Shown: positions 47,963-56,313 of the stretch, in pieces
Position numbering within the stretch: position 1 is the first letter of the stretch
How the letters are laid out: each line of letters begins with the position of its first letter
Assembly: GCF_001015195.1 (NCBI RefSeq)
Contig: NZ_LDES01000107.1
Location: 35,803 to 99,802 of the forward strand
Origin: Sphingomonas sp. Y57
GTDB taxonomy: Bacteria; Pseudomonadota; Alphaproteobacteria; Sphingomonadales; Sphingomonadaceae
Length of the DNA stretch: 64,000 nt
Direction of reading: 5' to 3'
The notes under the pieces: model-generated
The model's input: the letters and a program-made list of their open reading frames with translations, nothing else
The model's database searches: none
Told to the model about the DNA's origin: nothing
Translations under genes and position numbers: made by a program

Positions 47963-47993
47963 GGTTTGTCAAATACGTAATCGCCATCCGCTT
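47963..47993. repeat. Right terminal inverted repeat and target duplication of the IS1595-type transposon
   Basis: 47963-47985 read on the minus strand starts GGCGATTACGTATTT and ends ACAAACC, inverted relative to the left end. ATCCGCTT (47986-47993) is the second copy of the target octamer. Confidence 0.93.
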
Positions 47994-48045
47994 GATGGTA
48001 AAGCGCGACGTGAAGAAAGATGTGTGCTGACCGCAGGAGCAGGAT

Positions 48046-48897
48046 TTGGCTACCCTATTTTTTTCGTACTCCCACCAAGACGAAGCGCTTCGCGACCAGC
48101 TCGAGACCCAGCTGGCAATGCTCAAGCGTCAGGGTGTTATCGAAACGTGGCACGATCGCCGCATCGGGGCCGGCCAAGAGTTGCACACCCAGATCAGCGA
48201 TCATGTTGAAAATGACGACATCATCCTGCTGCTTGTCAGCCCGGACTTCCTCGCTTCCGATTACTGCTATGATCAGGAAATGCTGCGAGCCATGGAACGC
48301 CATGATGCGGGCGAGGCAATCGTCATCCCCGTGATCTTGCGCCCCTCGGAGGGCTGGACGGGAGCGCCCTTCGGAAAATTGAATGCGGTCCCGGCCGACG
48401 GCAAGCCGATCACGCTGGCCCCAGATCGCGATCAGGCCTTTGTCGAAGTGGCAGGGGCGATCCGCAAGGCAGCAGCGCGCCTCGCTCCCAAGCCGACTCC
48501 TTCCCCGCCGGCGGTCGCGCAGATGCGCGCCGCCGCGCCTCAGTCATTCGGCTCTACTCCAACGGAAAACTTCGCGCCACGGTCGAGCAATCTGAGGCTC
48601 GCCAAGACTTTCTCCGAGCGAGACCGGGATCGCTTCAAGGTCGAGAGCTTCGAGTATATTGCCCGCTTTTTCGAAACGTCGCTCGGTGAACTCGAGGCCC
48701 GTAACCCCGGGATCGAGGGCAGTTTCCGACGCGTCGATGCGAACCGCTTCACCGCATCGATTTATCGTGCGGGTCAGGCGGTCTCCCGCTGCACCATCTT
48801 CATCGGTAGTTCCATGCTCAGCGACGGCATCGCCTTCGCGCATGGTGAGACCAGCTCTAGCAATTCCTTGAACGAAAGCCTGTCTGTGGTGGCAGAC
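48046..48897 (+). pseudogene. TIR-domain protein, 3' end removed by an IS481 element
   Basis: The frame begins at TTG 48046, with AGGAG upstream, and reads 284 residues before the insertion sequence. Residues 1-135 form a TIR domain: LFFSYSHQDEALRDQLETQL, HDRRIGAGQEL, LLVSPDFLASDYCYDQEM with the candidate catalytic Glu, and VIPVILRPSEGW. A Pro-rich linker leads to a second domain (FSERDRDRFKVESFEYIARF and FRRVDANRFTASIYRAGQ). TIR proteins of bacteria are often NAD-degrading immune effectors. The frame runs on into the insertion sequence to 49467 with unrelated residues. Confidence 0.8.
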
Positions 48898-49898
48898 TGT
48901 AGGACTGTACGGACTCGCGGGACATCTTTCATGCTGCTGACTGGCAGCCGGGAGGATGGATCCGATGACCAAGGAAGAACGCGACATTCAGCGCAAGCTC
49001 AAGGTGCTGCGCCATGCCGAGAAGAGCGGCCATGTGGCCAGGACCTGCCGGTATTTCGGCGTGGGACGGTCAAGCTTCTACCGTTGGAAGGCCGCCTACG
49101 CGCAACGTGGCGAAGCCGGACTGATCAACGCCAAGCCCATTCCGAAGAACCCCGCCAACCAGACGCCGCCCGAGGTCGTCGACAAGGTCCTCTACCTGCG
49201 CAGCAAATACCACCTCGGATCTATCAGAATCGTCTGGTACCTCGCGCGCTATCACGGCATCGCGATCTCCGATGCGGGCGTGACGCGCATCCTGCGGCGC
49301 AATGGTGTCGGCCGGCTGCCGCGCGGAACGCGCATGCGCAAAGTCCACACCAAACGCTACAACAAGCAGGTTCCCGGCCATCACATCCAGATGGACGTCA
49401 AGTTCCTCACCTTCACCGGAAAGCGCGGCGAGAAAATCCGGCGATTCCAATATACCGCCATCGATGACGCAACCCGCGTCCGGGCGCTCAAGGTCTACGA
49501 CAAACACACACAAGCTAACGCGATCGACTTCGTCGATCACATCATCGAAAAGTTCCCGTTCCGCATCAAGGAAATCAGGACCGACAATGGGCATGAGTTC
49601 CAGGCCAAGTTCCATTGGCACGTCGAAGATCAGGGCATCCGTCATGCTTACATCAGGCGTGGAACCCCGCAGCTGAACGGCAAGGTCGAGCGCTCCCATC
49701 GATCAGATCAGCAGGAGTTTTACCAGCTCCTCTCCTACAAGGGCGACGTCGATCTCGAGGCCAAGCTCAGCGAGTGGGAAAACTTCTATAACTTCAATCG
49801 GCCGCACGGTGCCTTCAACGGTAAAACACCCTATGAAGCGCTCAGGGAGCGCCTATAGTCTCATGCAATCGATGTCCCGCTAGAGCATCAACCTTACA
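48898..49898. mobile_element. IS481-family insertion sequence
   Basis: About 1.0 kb. The left end, TGTAGGACTGTACGG from 48898, and the right end read inward from 49898 (TGTAAGGTTGATGC) are imperfect inverted repeats that share GCGGGACATC about 19 bases in. No target duplication is seen: the flanks are AGAC and CTCA. The genes on the two sides are different and both are cut, which implies deletion or recombination at the element. Confidence 0.8.
48965..49858 (+). CDS. IS481-family transposase
   Basis: A 297-residue transposase. ATG 48965 is 9 bases after GGGAGG; an ATG at 48956 abuts that site and is less likely. The N-terminal helix-turn-helix reads HVARTCRYFGVGRSSFYRWK. The rve catalytic core has HIQMDVKFLTFTG (Asp), IKEIRTDNGHEFQ (Asp) and NGKVERSHRSDQQEFY (Glu). 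The frame is intact, so the element may still be mobile. Confidence 0.93.
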   Translation: MTKEERDIQRKLKVLRHAEKSGHVARTCRYFGVGRSSFYRWKAAYAQRGEAGLINAKPIPKNPANQTPPEVVDKVLYLRSKYHLGSIRIVWYLARYHGIAISDAGVTRILRRNGVGRLPRGTRMRKVHTKRYNKQVPGHHIQMDVKFLTFTGKRGEKIRRFQYTAIDDATRVRALKVYDKHTQANAIDFVDHIIEKFPFRIKEIRTDNGHEFQAKFHWHVEDQGIRHAYIRRGTPQLNGKVERSHRSDQQEFYQLLSYKGDVDLEAKLSEWENFYNFNRPHGAFNGKTPYEALRERL

Positions 49899-51266
49899 CT
49901 CAGGCGCTTCGCCTTTTCGGGTGACGGGGATGTCGATCGCTATCTCGCCCTGGTGCGCCGCTATCCCGCCGTGTTGGCGACCGTCCAGACGCAGCTCGAC
50001 GCTCAGGAAAAGGCCGGCGTCCGCCTGCCGCGCGAAGCGGCCGGGCGCGTGCGTACCGTATTGCTCGGCCAGGTGCAGAAGCCCGAGCAAAGCTTTGCAT
50101 GGCCCGATGACATGCGCCTGGCGCCATTGTCGGCACCGGCCAGGATGCGGTTGCGCGATGTCTTGCGCGAGGCGATCGCCCACTCGGTCAATCCCGCGCT
50201 CGAGGCCCTCGCGGCCCGCTTCGGCCCACAGTATCAAGCCAATGCCCCGACGCGCTTTGGTCTCGCGCAATATCCCGGCGGCAAGGCCTATTATCGGGCC
50301 TTGATCCGGCGTGAGTTGACCCTCGAGGACTCCCCCGAGGAACTGTTCAAGGCCAGCCAGCATGCCCTCGACATGATCGAGTCCGAGCTCAAGGCGTTGC
50401 GCGGCGAAATGGGCTGGTCGGGCTCGCGTCGGGCCTTCGAGGATCGCCTTCGGCAGGATACGCGCTTCACCGCGAAGACGACCGCCGAGGTCGAGGCGAC
50501 CTATCTCGATTATCTGCATCGGATGGATCCGTTTATGCCGATCCTGTTCTGCCGGCCGCCGCCCTATGGCTATGGCGTCGCCCGCGCGTCACCTGCACAG
50601 GAAGCGGCGCTCACCTTCGGATATGCCGATATCCAGATCCATCCCGAGCGGCGCGGCATGTATTATTATAACGGCTCGCAACTGGATCAGCGCTCGCTGC
50701 TGCCTGCCCAGGGGCTGATCTATCATGAGCTCGCGCCCGGCCATTATTGGCACGACGCGATGCGCTTCCTGAGCAAGTCGATGACGGACTATCCGCGGCG
50801 GAACATGGCCTTCGACGAATCCTGGGGCGATTTCGGGCAGCAGCTGGCCTATGAGCAGGGCGTGTTCCGCACGCCGCAGGAGAAATATGGTCGCCTGCTG
50901 TTCAAGGCGATGTTTCACGCGCGGGCGCTCGCCGATATCGGCGTCAACTATCATGGCAAGAGCTTCGACTGGGGCCTGGCCGTCCTGCGTCGCTACACCT
51001 TCGAATCCGATTTGCAGAACCGCGCTTCGCTGATCCGCGACACCACCGACTGGCAGGCGCAGATCCTGCCCTACAGCTTCGGATCGCAGACGATTCTGCG
51101 GCTGAGGGAACGGGTTCGGGGCGAACTGGACGATCGTTTCAGCGAGCCGCGCTTCTACGATGCGATCCTGATGACGGGCGGCGCTCCCTTCCCGGTGCTC
51201 GACCGGCATCTCGACTGGTTCATCGAGCAGGAGCGGAAGGGCGGGGCGCCCGGCATATGCGTGTGA
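49899..51266 (+). pseudogene. DUF885 family peptidase-like protein, 5' end missing
   Basis: The reading frame is open from the end of the insertion sequence (LRRFAFSGDGDVDRYLALVR), in the DUF885 style, so the N-terminus was lost at the junction. An internal GTG 49953 could start a 437-residue product. The domain contains LIYHELAPGHYWHDAM, the variant of the HExxxGHxxQ zinc motif of this family, and MAFDESWGDFGQQLAYEQG with the downstream Glu. Full-length members have a signal peptide and about 590 residues; this one lacks roughly the first 130. It is convergent with the TetR remnant. Confidence 0.82.
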
Positions 51267-51279
51267 TCTGCCGCGTCTA

Positions 51280-51855
51280 TCAGCCGGCTTGCGTGGCGCC
51301 CGCCAGCAACAGCGCCTGATCGGCGAAAAAGGGCGCCGATCTCGACCGGGGACATCCGCCCGGCCGGGTTCACCCAATTGGAGACATGTTCGCACATGCC
51401 GATGATGGCGAAGGCGGTCAGCATCGGGTCGACGATCTGGAACGCCCCTTGCGCCGCGCCGTCGCGCAGGATGGTCTTGAGCATGTCGAAATGCTTCTTC
51501 TCGAGTTCCCGAAGCGTCGCGCCCTGCTCGGCCGTCAATATGTCGTTGCGCCGACGCATCCCGTATACGAGCGCCATGTACATGAGCGCGATCGATTCAT
51601 AATTGATCAGCTGGTGGACGATGTGCTGCGACGTGAACTGGCTCAGCCTGGTCACCGCATCCGCTTTGGGGTCGACCGAGGCCTCGGTCGCCTCGATCAG
51701 ACCCGCGACCGCCAGCCTCAGCGTTTCGAAGACGATGTGCTGCTTGTTCTCGAAATGATAATATAGCGTGGCGGGCGTTATGTCGGCATCGCCCGCAATC
51801 GCCTTCATCGACGTATTTTCATAGCCCAGCTGGGAAAACAGGCGCGACGAGGATT
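51280..51855 (-). pseudogene. TetR-family regulator, 5'-truncated and frameshifted at the 3' end
   Basis: The helix-turn-helix is present (LFSQLGYENTSMKAIAGDAD, then ITPATLYYHFENKQ) but the first 10-20 residues expected before it are replaced by an IS21-type end, in frame. GTG codons inside that end could still start a fused protein. At 51326-51330 a run of five A (T on the coding strand) breaks the frame: dropping one base restores FADQALLLAGATQAG and a TGA at 51280. The C-terminal ligand domain is otherwise whole. Confidence 0.75.
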
Positions 51856-52205
51856 TGTGTAGGGCGGTGACAAAGTCGGCCACGGGAGCGCCGGCATAGG
51901 AGCGGGTGCGGCGGAGAGAAAATCTGCCAGGTGGTAAGCTGCCCGCTTTGGGGCGGCGGGGATGTTTGGCTTGGAGAGCTACGCGGCCGTACGGCGTTTC
52001 GTGTTCGTGGAAGGTCATAGCCGGCGGGAGGCGGTGAAGGTGTTCGGTCTGAGCTGGGACACGGTGACGAAGATGTGCGCGTTTTCACCGCCGCCGGGCT
52101 ACCGGCGCACGAAGCCGCCGGAGAAGCCGAAGCTGGGACCGCTGTTGCCGGTCATCGACGCCATCCTGCGCGAGGACCGGCTGTCGCCGACCAAGCAGCA
52201 GCATA
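51856..52205 (+). mobile_element. IS21-type left end with a 5' istA fragment
   Basis: The end starts TGTGTAGGGCGGTGAC at 51856. From 51962 a frame starts MFGLESYAAVRRFVFVEGHS and continues through SWDTVTKMC and PGYRRTKPPEKPK, the N-terminal helix-turn-helix part of an IstA transposase. It is cut at about 52205 by an IS110-type fragment. The first 160 bases are repeated in inverted orientation at 62820-62987. Confidence 0.82.
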
Positions 52206-52209
52206 GCGC

Positions 52210-52380
52210 CAAGCGGTCTTTGCCTTGTTGATCCGGTTGGTCACAAGGTTCTGGATCGAGTCGGCCGCCTCGTAGAGCAGCTTGCGGACCGTCCTGTTGC
52301 CCTGGTTGGTGATGCCTCCCGTCCAGTCGAGTTCGCCCGACTGGTGTCGACGCGGGACGAGGCCGAAGTAGGCCCCCGTC
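52210..52380 (-). pseudogene. IS110-family transposase C-terminal fragment
   Basis: On the minus strand the frame reads GAYFGLVPRRHQSGELDWTG and continues ITNQGNRTVRKLLYEAADSI, the Transposase_20 domain of IS110 enzymes. About 57 residues remain, followed by a run-off tail to a stop near 52210. No start or N-terminal catalytic domain is present. Confidence 0.8.
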
Positions 52381-52514
52381 GTCCTGGATCACTTGAACTG
52401 GCTCGCATTGTCAAAGGCTTGGCAGGCCGGAGAAGCATCGGTGCTTTCCTTGAGCTGGCGATCCATCTGCCCAAGCGCCTCGTGGAAGGGAAACGGCCGT
52501 TTGCGTCGTTGCCG

Positions 52515-52573
52515 TTGACAGGTACAAAATATCAATTGCACTAGCATATGTGTGTGCATATAAATCGTGATGA
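52515..52573 (+). promoter_or_regulatory. Putative sulfatase promoter and operator
   Basis: TTGACA (52515-52520) is a perfect -35 hexamer; the -10 is unclear. The dyad ATATG-TGTGTG-CATAT (52546-52561) lies downstream and could bind a MarR-type dimer. ATCGTGATGA at 52564-52573 recurs upstream of the TonB receptor. The sulfatase start is about 90 bases further on. Confidence 0.4.
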
Positions 52574-52659
52574 CCAACCGTAGAGGGAGGTCGTCCGACG
52601 GAAGCGGTGTGCGCCACCCGTTCGCTCGGATCGTCAAGCTGTTCGTCTGGGGAGATATA

Positions 52660-54207
52660 ATGAGAACGTTTCTGCGCCGATCGGCCCTCTTGGTAACGTC
52701 CGTCCTGGCTTTTACGGCGCCGCTGCCGACGTTCGCGAAGTCGGCTGTGTCCGAGCTTGCCCCACCTGCGCGGACCAAAGCCAATGCTCGACCCAATGTC
52801 ATCGTCATCCTGGCAGATGACATGGGCTATCGCGATATTTCCGCGAACGGCAATCCCTGGATCGAGACGCGGAATATTGATAGCATCGGACGTGATGGCG
52901 CGAAGTTCACGAGCGGCTATGTCAGCGCTCCGTTGTGCAGTCCGTCGCGCGCGGGTCTGGTGACCGGGCGTTATCAGCAGCGCTTTGGGTTCGAATATCA
53001 GGTCTCGACCGGCGCGTTCCCGGAACTGAGCGAAGCCCGTATGCCCGACGGCAGCCTAGCCGCATTGCAGGGTGAAGCGGAATTTGCGCGCCGTGGTGTC
53101 CCGACCACAGAACGGAATATTGGTGAACTATTCAAGGCTGCCGGTTACCAAACCGGCGTTATCGGTAAATGGCACCTTGGTCACGGGCAGCAGTTCCTGC
53201 CGCAGAACCGTGGGTTCGATTACTCGAACATTTTCTACGGGAACACCAGCATCCAATATGGAGATCTATCTAACCCTGACTATATCAGCCAGAAGGTCGA
53301 TTTTCATGATGAATCGCCGTTGACCGCGTGGACGCGCGAGGGCCTCAACGGCGTCCGTGAGAATGGTCGCCTGATCCATGTCGAACAGTATCTACTCGAG
53401 TATTTCCGCGATCGTGCTGTCGATTTCATCGAGCGAAACAAGGATCGGCCGTTCATGCTGTACCTTCCGATGAATGCCCCGGTACCGCCGCTGCAGGTGC
53501 CGATCGGCTATTTCGAGGCGTTGCGGAAGACGGTCCCGAATATTAATGCTCGGGCGTACAATGCCCTGCTCCTGGCACAGGACCAGGCAGTAGGAGCGGT
53601 ACTGGAGAAGCTTAAGGCAACCGGCCTCGACAAGAACACGATCGTCGTCTTCTTGAGCGACAATGGCGGTGCGATGAGCCGCCCCGCGAGCAATGCACCC
53701 TATGCGGGAGGCAAGAACTCTACTTATGAAGGCGGTATCCGGGTTCCCTTCATGATGCGCTGGCCGGGCCGCATTCCTGCTGGTTCGGTTTATGACAAGC
53801 CGGTAATCAGTCTCGATATTCTGCCCACCGTCGCTGCCGCTGCCGGCGTTTCCACGAAGACCGCGCAGCCGCTCGATGGTGTGAATCTCCTTCCCTATAT
53901 CGAGACGCAGAATCCAGGCACGCCGCATGAGGTGCTGTTCTGGAAGCTGGTCGGCGAATCCGCAGTCCGGTTGGGCAAGTGGAAGCTGTGGCTTAACAAT
54001 GCGACGGGCGAAAGTGCGCTGTATGACCTTGAAGCGGATGCATCGGAAACGCGGGATCTCAGCGACAGCTTCCCGCAGGTGAAAGCCGATTTGCATGCGC
54101 GTTACGTGAGTTGGAACAACACCCTGCCGCCGCCAGCTTGGGCCGACATGAATCAGTATCCCGCGCCCAAGGCGAAGGCTGCGCGCACCATGCGCTCGGG
54201 TGAATAG
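52660..54207 (+). CDS. Secreted Cys-type sulfatase
   Basis: A 515-residue protein from ATG 52660 (GGGGAG upstream). It starts with a signal peptide (RTFLRRSALLVTSVLAFTAP), so it is periplasmic. RPNVIVILADDMGYRDI supplies the calcium-binding Asp pair. The signature CSPSRAGLVTGR has Cys93, the residue oxidised to formylglycine, and GVIGKWHLG and FLSDNGGAM are conserved. It hydrolyses a sulfate ester; its nearest pattern is the arylsulfatase/GalNAc-6-sulfatase type, so the substrate is open. A formylglycine-generating enzyme is encoded 0.5 kb downstream. A strong terminator follows. Confidence 0.93.
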   Translation: MRTFLRRSALLVTSVLAFTAPLPTFAKSAVSELAPPARTKANARPNVIVILADDMGYRDISANGNPWIETRNIDSIGRDGAKFTSGYVSAPLCSPSRAGLVTGRYQQRFGFEYQVSTGAFPELSEARMPDGSLAALQGEAEFARRGVPTTERNIGELFKAAGYQTGVIGKWHLGHGQQFLPQNRGFDYSNIFYGNTSIQYGDLSNPDYISQKVDFHDESPLTAWTREGLNGVRENGRLIHVEQYLLEYFRDRAVDFIERNKDRPFMLYLPMNAPVPPLQVPIGYFEALRKTVPNINARAYNALLLAQDQAVGAVLEKLKATGLDKNTIVVFLSDNGGAMSRPASNAPYAGGKNSTYEGGIRVPFMMRWPGRIPAGSVYDKPVISLDILPTVAAAAGVSTKTAQPLDGVNLLPYIETQNPGTPHEVLFWKLVGESAVRLGKWKLWLNNATGESALYDLEADASETRDLSDSFPQVKADLHARYVSWNNTLPPPAWADMNQYPAPKAKAARTMRSGE

Positions 54208-54222
54208 CACACATATCGGAAG

Positions 54223-54256
54223 GCGCGCCGCCACCCCACGTGGCGGCGCGCGATTT
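54223..54256 (+). terminator. Intrinsic terminator after the sulfatase gene
   Basis: GCGCGCCGCCAC (54223-54234) and GTGGCGGCGCGC (54240-54251) form a perfect 12-bp stem with a five-base loop, followed by GATTTTTC. It separates the sulfatase transcript from the marR-FGE pair. Confidence 0.88.
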
Positions 54257-54297
54257 TTCACATGCTTTGCAATGTAGACTGGGGCTAAGAAGTCATC

Positions 54298-54762
54298 ATG
54301 ACGCGTGCATCCCCGGACCCGTCGCAGTTCAATCTCGAAATGTTTCTGCCGCATCGAATCGCGTGTCTGCACGATCTGACTCAGACTGTGCTCGCTGGGG
54401 CGTTAAGCGAACTGGGGCTGACCGTCGCCCATTGGCGGGTCCTGCACTGCTTGGCTCAGCTAGGGCCAAGCGACCTCAATTCCATTGCGGCGTTCACCGT
54501 GCTTCAACAGTCTACGCTCAGCCGGTCTGTGGCGAAACTCGGCCAGTTTGGCCTCGTCTCGATCGATCGTCTCGAGGGCGATCGGCGCCATCTCGATGTC
54601 CTGATCACGGAGAAGGGCCTGGCGAAGCTGTCGGAAGCGATTGATATCGTGACGACGCGATTGCGAGAGACCTTCTCGCTCTCGGACCGGGAAGAAGGCT
54701 CTCTGATCCGAGAGATCAATCGCATCGTCGATACGCTTGTCGTTCGGCAGGCGCGGCGGTGA
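54298..54762 (+). CDS. MarR-family transcriptional regulator
   Basis: A 154-residue winged-helix protein of normal MarR size. DLNSIAAFTVLQQSTLSRSV is the recognition region and LVSIDRLEGDRRHLDVLITE is the wing. The start HRIACLHDLTQTVLAGALSE and end fit the dimerisation helices. It overlaps the FGE gene by 4 bases. MarR proteins usually repress adjacent genes and release DNA on binding small aromatic ligands, so control of the sulfatase and FGE is a reasonable inference. Confidence 0.9.
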   Translation: MTRASPDPSQFNLEMFLPHRIACLHDLTQTVLAGALSELGLTVAHWRVLHCLAQLGPSDLNSIAAFTVLQQSTLSRSVAKLGQFGLVSIDRLEGDRRHLDVLITEKGLAKLSEAIDIVTTRLRETFSLSDREEGSLIREINRIVDTLVVRQARR

Positions 54763-55745
54763 CGAGCCTGTCTGGGTCTTCTGCATTCCCCGGCACGGAC
54801 CTGCGCGGCATGGTGCGGGTCGAGGGCGGTGTCTTTGTGATGGGCGACGACCGCTTCTATCCCGAAGAAGCGCCCGCCCGCCGGGTGCGCGTTGGGTCGT
54901 TCTGGATCGACGTCAACCCCGTCACCAATCGCGAGTTCGCCAGTTTCGTCGAGGCAACGGGCTATCGTACGACGGCTGAGCAGGTGTCGGATGTCCAGGA
55001 TTACCCGGGCGTTGACCCGGCTCTGCTCCAGCCGGGATCGCTGGTCTTTCGCAAGGCGCGGGGGCCGGTGGATCTGAGCAACCCCGCGGAATGGTGGGAG
55101 CTTTGCTTTGGCGCCGACTGGCGACATCCGTTCGGTCCTGGAAGCGGCCTGACGGACATGTGGGATCATCCGGTCGTCCATGTCTCCTATCTGGATGCCG
55201 CTGCTTATGCCCGTTGGCGTTGTAAGGCGCTGCCGTCTGAGGCTGAATGGGAATTTGCCGCGCGTGGCGGACTGGACGGACGGGCTTATGCCTGGGGCGA
55301 CAGTCCGCGACCTGACGGAGCGGTGCTCGCCAACTACTGGCAGGGCTTATTCCCTTTCGCGAATACATGTGAGGACGGCTGGGAGGGAACGTCTCCCGTG
55401 GGAATCTACCCGGCCAACGCCTATGGCTTGTTCGACATGATCGGTAATGTCTGGGAATGGACCGACGACTGGTGGTCACTTCCCAAGACCCGGTCGGGGC
55501 AGGGCAAGAAGAAGCGCGGCTCATGTTGCGCGCTGCCCGACCCGCGTGGTGGAACGCAGCGCGGCAGCTTGGATCCGGCGCTGCCGCTCGTTCGATTTGG
55601 ACGAAAGGTCATCAAGGGTGGCTCGCACCTTTGTGCTGACAATTATTGCCAGCGATATCGACCCGCCGCTCGGCATCCGCAGATGATCGAGACGTCGACC
55701 TCGCACATCGGGTTTCGATGCATCATCCGAGACTGGGGGCGATAA
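54759..55745 (+). CDS. Formylglycine-generating enzyme (sulfatase-modifying factor)
   Basis: A 328-residue FGE-sulfatase domain protein without a signal peptide, so it acts in the cytoplasm before the sulfatase is exported. Motifs are GGVFVMGDDRFYPEEAPARR, WIDVNPVTNREFASFV, LPSEAEWEFAARGG, NVWEWTDDWW and GGSHLCADNYCQRYRP. The two cysteines, at about residues 292 and 297, have the spacing of the copper-binding pair in known FGE. The end SHIGFRC is canonical. Pairing with a CSPSR sulfatase is direct functional support. Confidence 0.94.
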   Translation: MTSLSGSSAFPGTDLRGMVRVEGGVFVMGDDRFYPEEAPARRVRVGSFWIDVNPVTNREFASFVEATGYRTTAEQVSDVQDYPGVDPALLQPGSLVFRKARGPVDLSNPAEWWELCFGADWRHPFGPGSGLTDMWDHPVVHVSYLDAAAYARWRCKALPSEAEWEFAARGGLDGRAYAWGDSPRPDGAVLANYWQGLFPFANTCEDGWEGTSPVGIYPANAYGLFDMIGNVWEWTDDWWSLPKTRSGQGKKKRGSCCALPDPRGGTQRGSLDPALPLVRFGRKVIKGGSHLCADNYCQRYRPAARHPQMIETSTSHIGFRCIIRDWGR

Positions 55746-55874
55746 CGCCGACGGCGATCCGGCGGATACCGACCGTTGGACAGCGTGGGCAGACGAAAAT
55801 AGACGCCTCGAAAAACTACTGGCACGTAAAGGCTTGAGCTGATTCGCTGTCTGGGTGTGGTAGCGGAGGCGGTG

Positions 55875-56150
55875 ATGGGGACAGCCAAGTTTTCAGACCG
55901 GTACGAGGCGCTGAGCACGGCTCGTAATCCGCTTGAGCGACTGGCTGCTGTCGTCGACTTCGAGGTTTTCCGCAGACTTTGGAGGCAGCGTTGCGGCGCA
56001 ACGCTCGCGGCAAAGGCGGGTGATCGCCGTTCGACCCGGTGTTCATGTTCAAGATCCTGGTTCTGCGGGCGCTCTACCCGCTGTCGGATGACGCGACCAA
56101 GTTCCAGATCAAGGATCGCCTCTCGTGCCAGCGGTTCCTCGGCCTTATCA
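55875..56150 (+). pseudogene. IS5-family transposase remnant with a frameshift
   Basis: From ATG 55875 the frame reads MGTAKFSDRYEALSTARNPL and AAVVDFEVFR. Near 56025 a frameshift occurs, after which FDPVFMFKILVLRALYPLSD and FQIKDRLSCQRFLGL follow in another frame. These are the N-terminal motifs of IS5-type transposases. The rest of the gene is missing. A short in-frame tail of unknown origin (ENRRLEKLLARKGLS) lies just upstream at 55790-55840. Confidence 0.78.
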
Positions 56151-56193
56151 CAGCTTCGCTGCAATCAGTCGGTTCTTCAAGGCATTCAAGTAT

Positions 56194-56220
56194 GGCCGAT
56201 CTGATTGCGTCAGATCGGCC
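56194..56220. terminator. Palindrome after the TonB receptor gene
   Basis: GGCCGATCTGA and TCAGATCGGCC are perfect 11-base arms with a five-base loop. It lies about 95 bases after the minus-strand receptor gene and next to the IS5 remnant. No clear T run is seen, so it may be a terminator or an insertion-sequence leftover. A second hairpin (CCCCCGCCTG/CAGGCAAGCGGGG) is at 56269-56296. Confidence 0.45.
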
Positions 56221-56313
56221 GTTTCCATGCCTCCGTCGTGTTTGATACGCGATCCGGCCGTCGTTCCCCCGCCTGCCGGTCAGGCAAGCGGGGTGCAGCG
56301 GCGCGGGATAGCT

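Larger units (their letters stand above)
44611..47985. mobile_element. IS1595-family transposon with passenger genes
   Basis: A complete 3375-bp element. The two ends are 23-bp inverted repeats with one mismatch, and an identical octamer ATCCGCTT flanks both, as expected for the 8-bp duplications of this family. Within it lie a transposase gene (46958-47920) and five other frames: a nucleotidyltransferase-like gene, a 312-residue gene and two small genes on the minus strand, and a 124-residue gene on the plus strand. The passenger part has lower GC than the chromosome. Removing the element and one octamer restores a continuous spacer between the 58-residue gene and the TIR gene. Confidence 0.93.

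Noticed and set aside
47886..48125. 79-codon minus-strand frame across the right end of the IS1595 transposon
   Set aside because: It is antisense to the TIR gene start and crosses the transposon boundary, so it cannot be an ancestral gene.
48898..49467. C-terminal extension of the TIR frame within the IS481 element
   Set aside because: It reads the transposase gene in another frame and gives Arg/Pro-rich residues without domain features.
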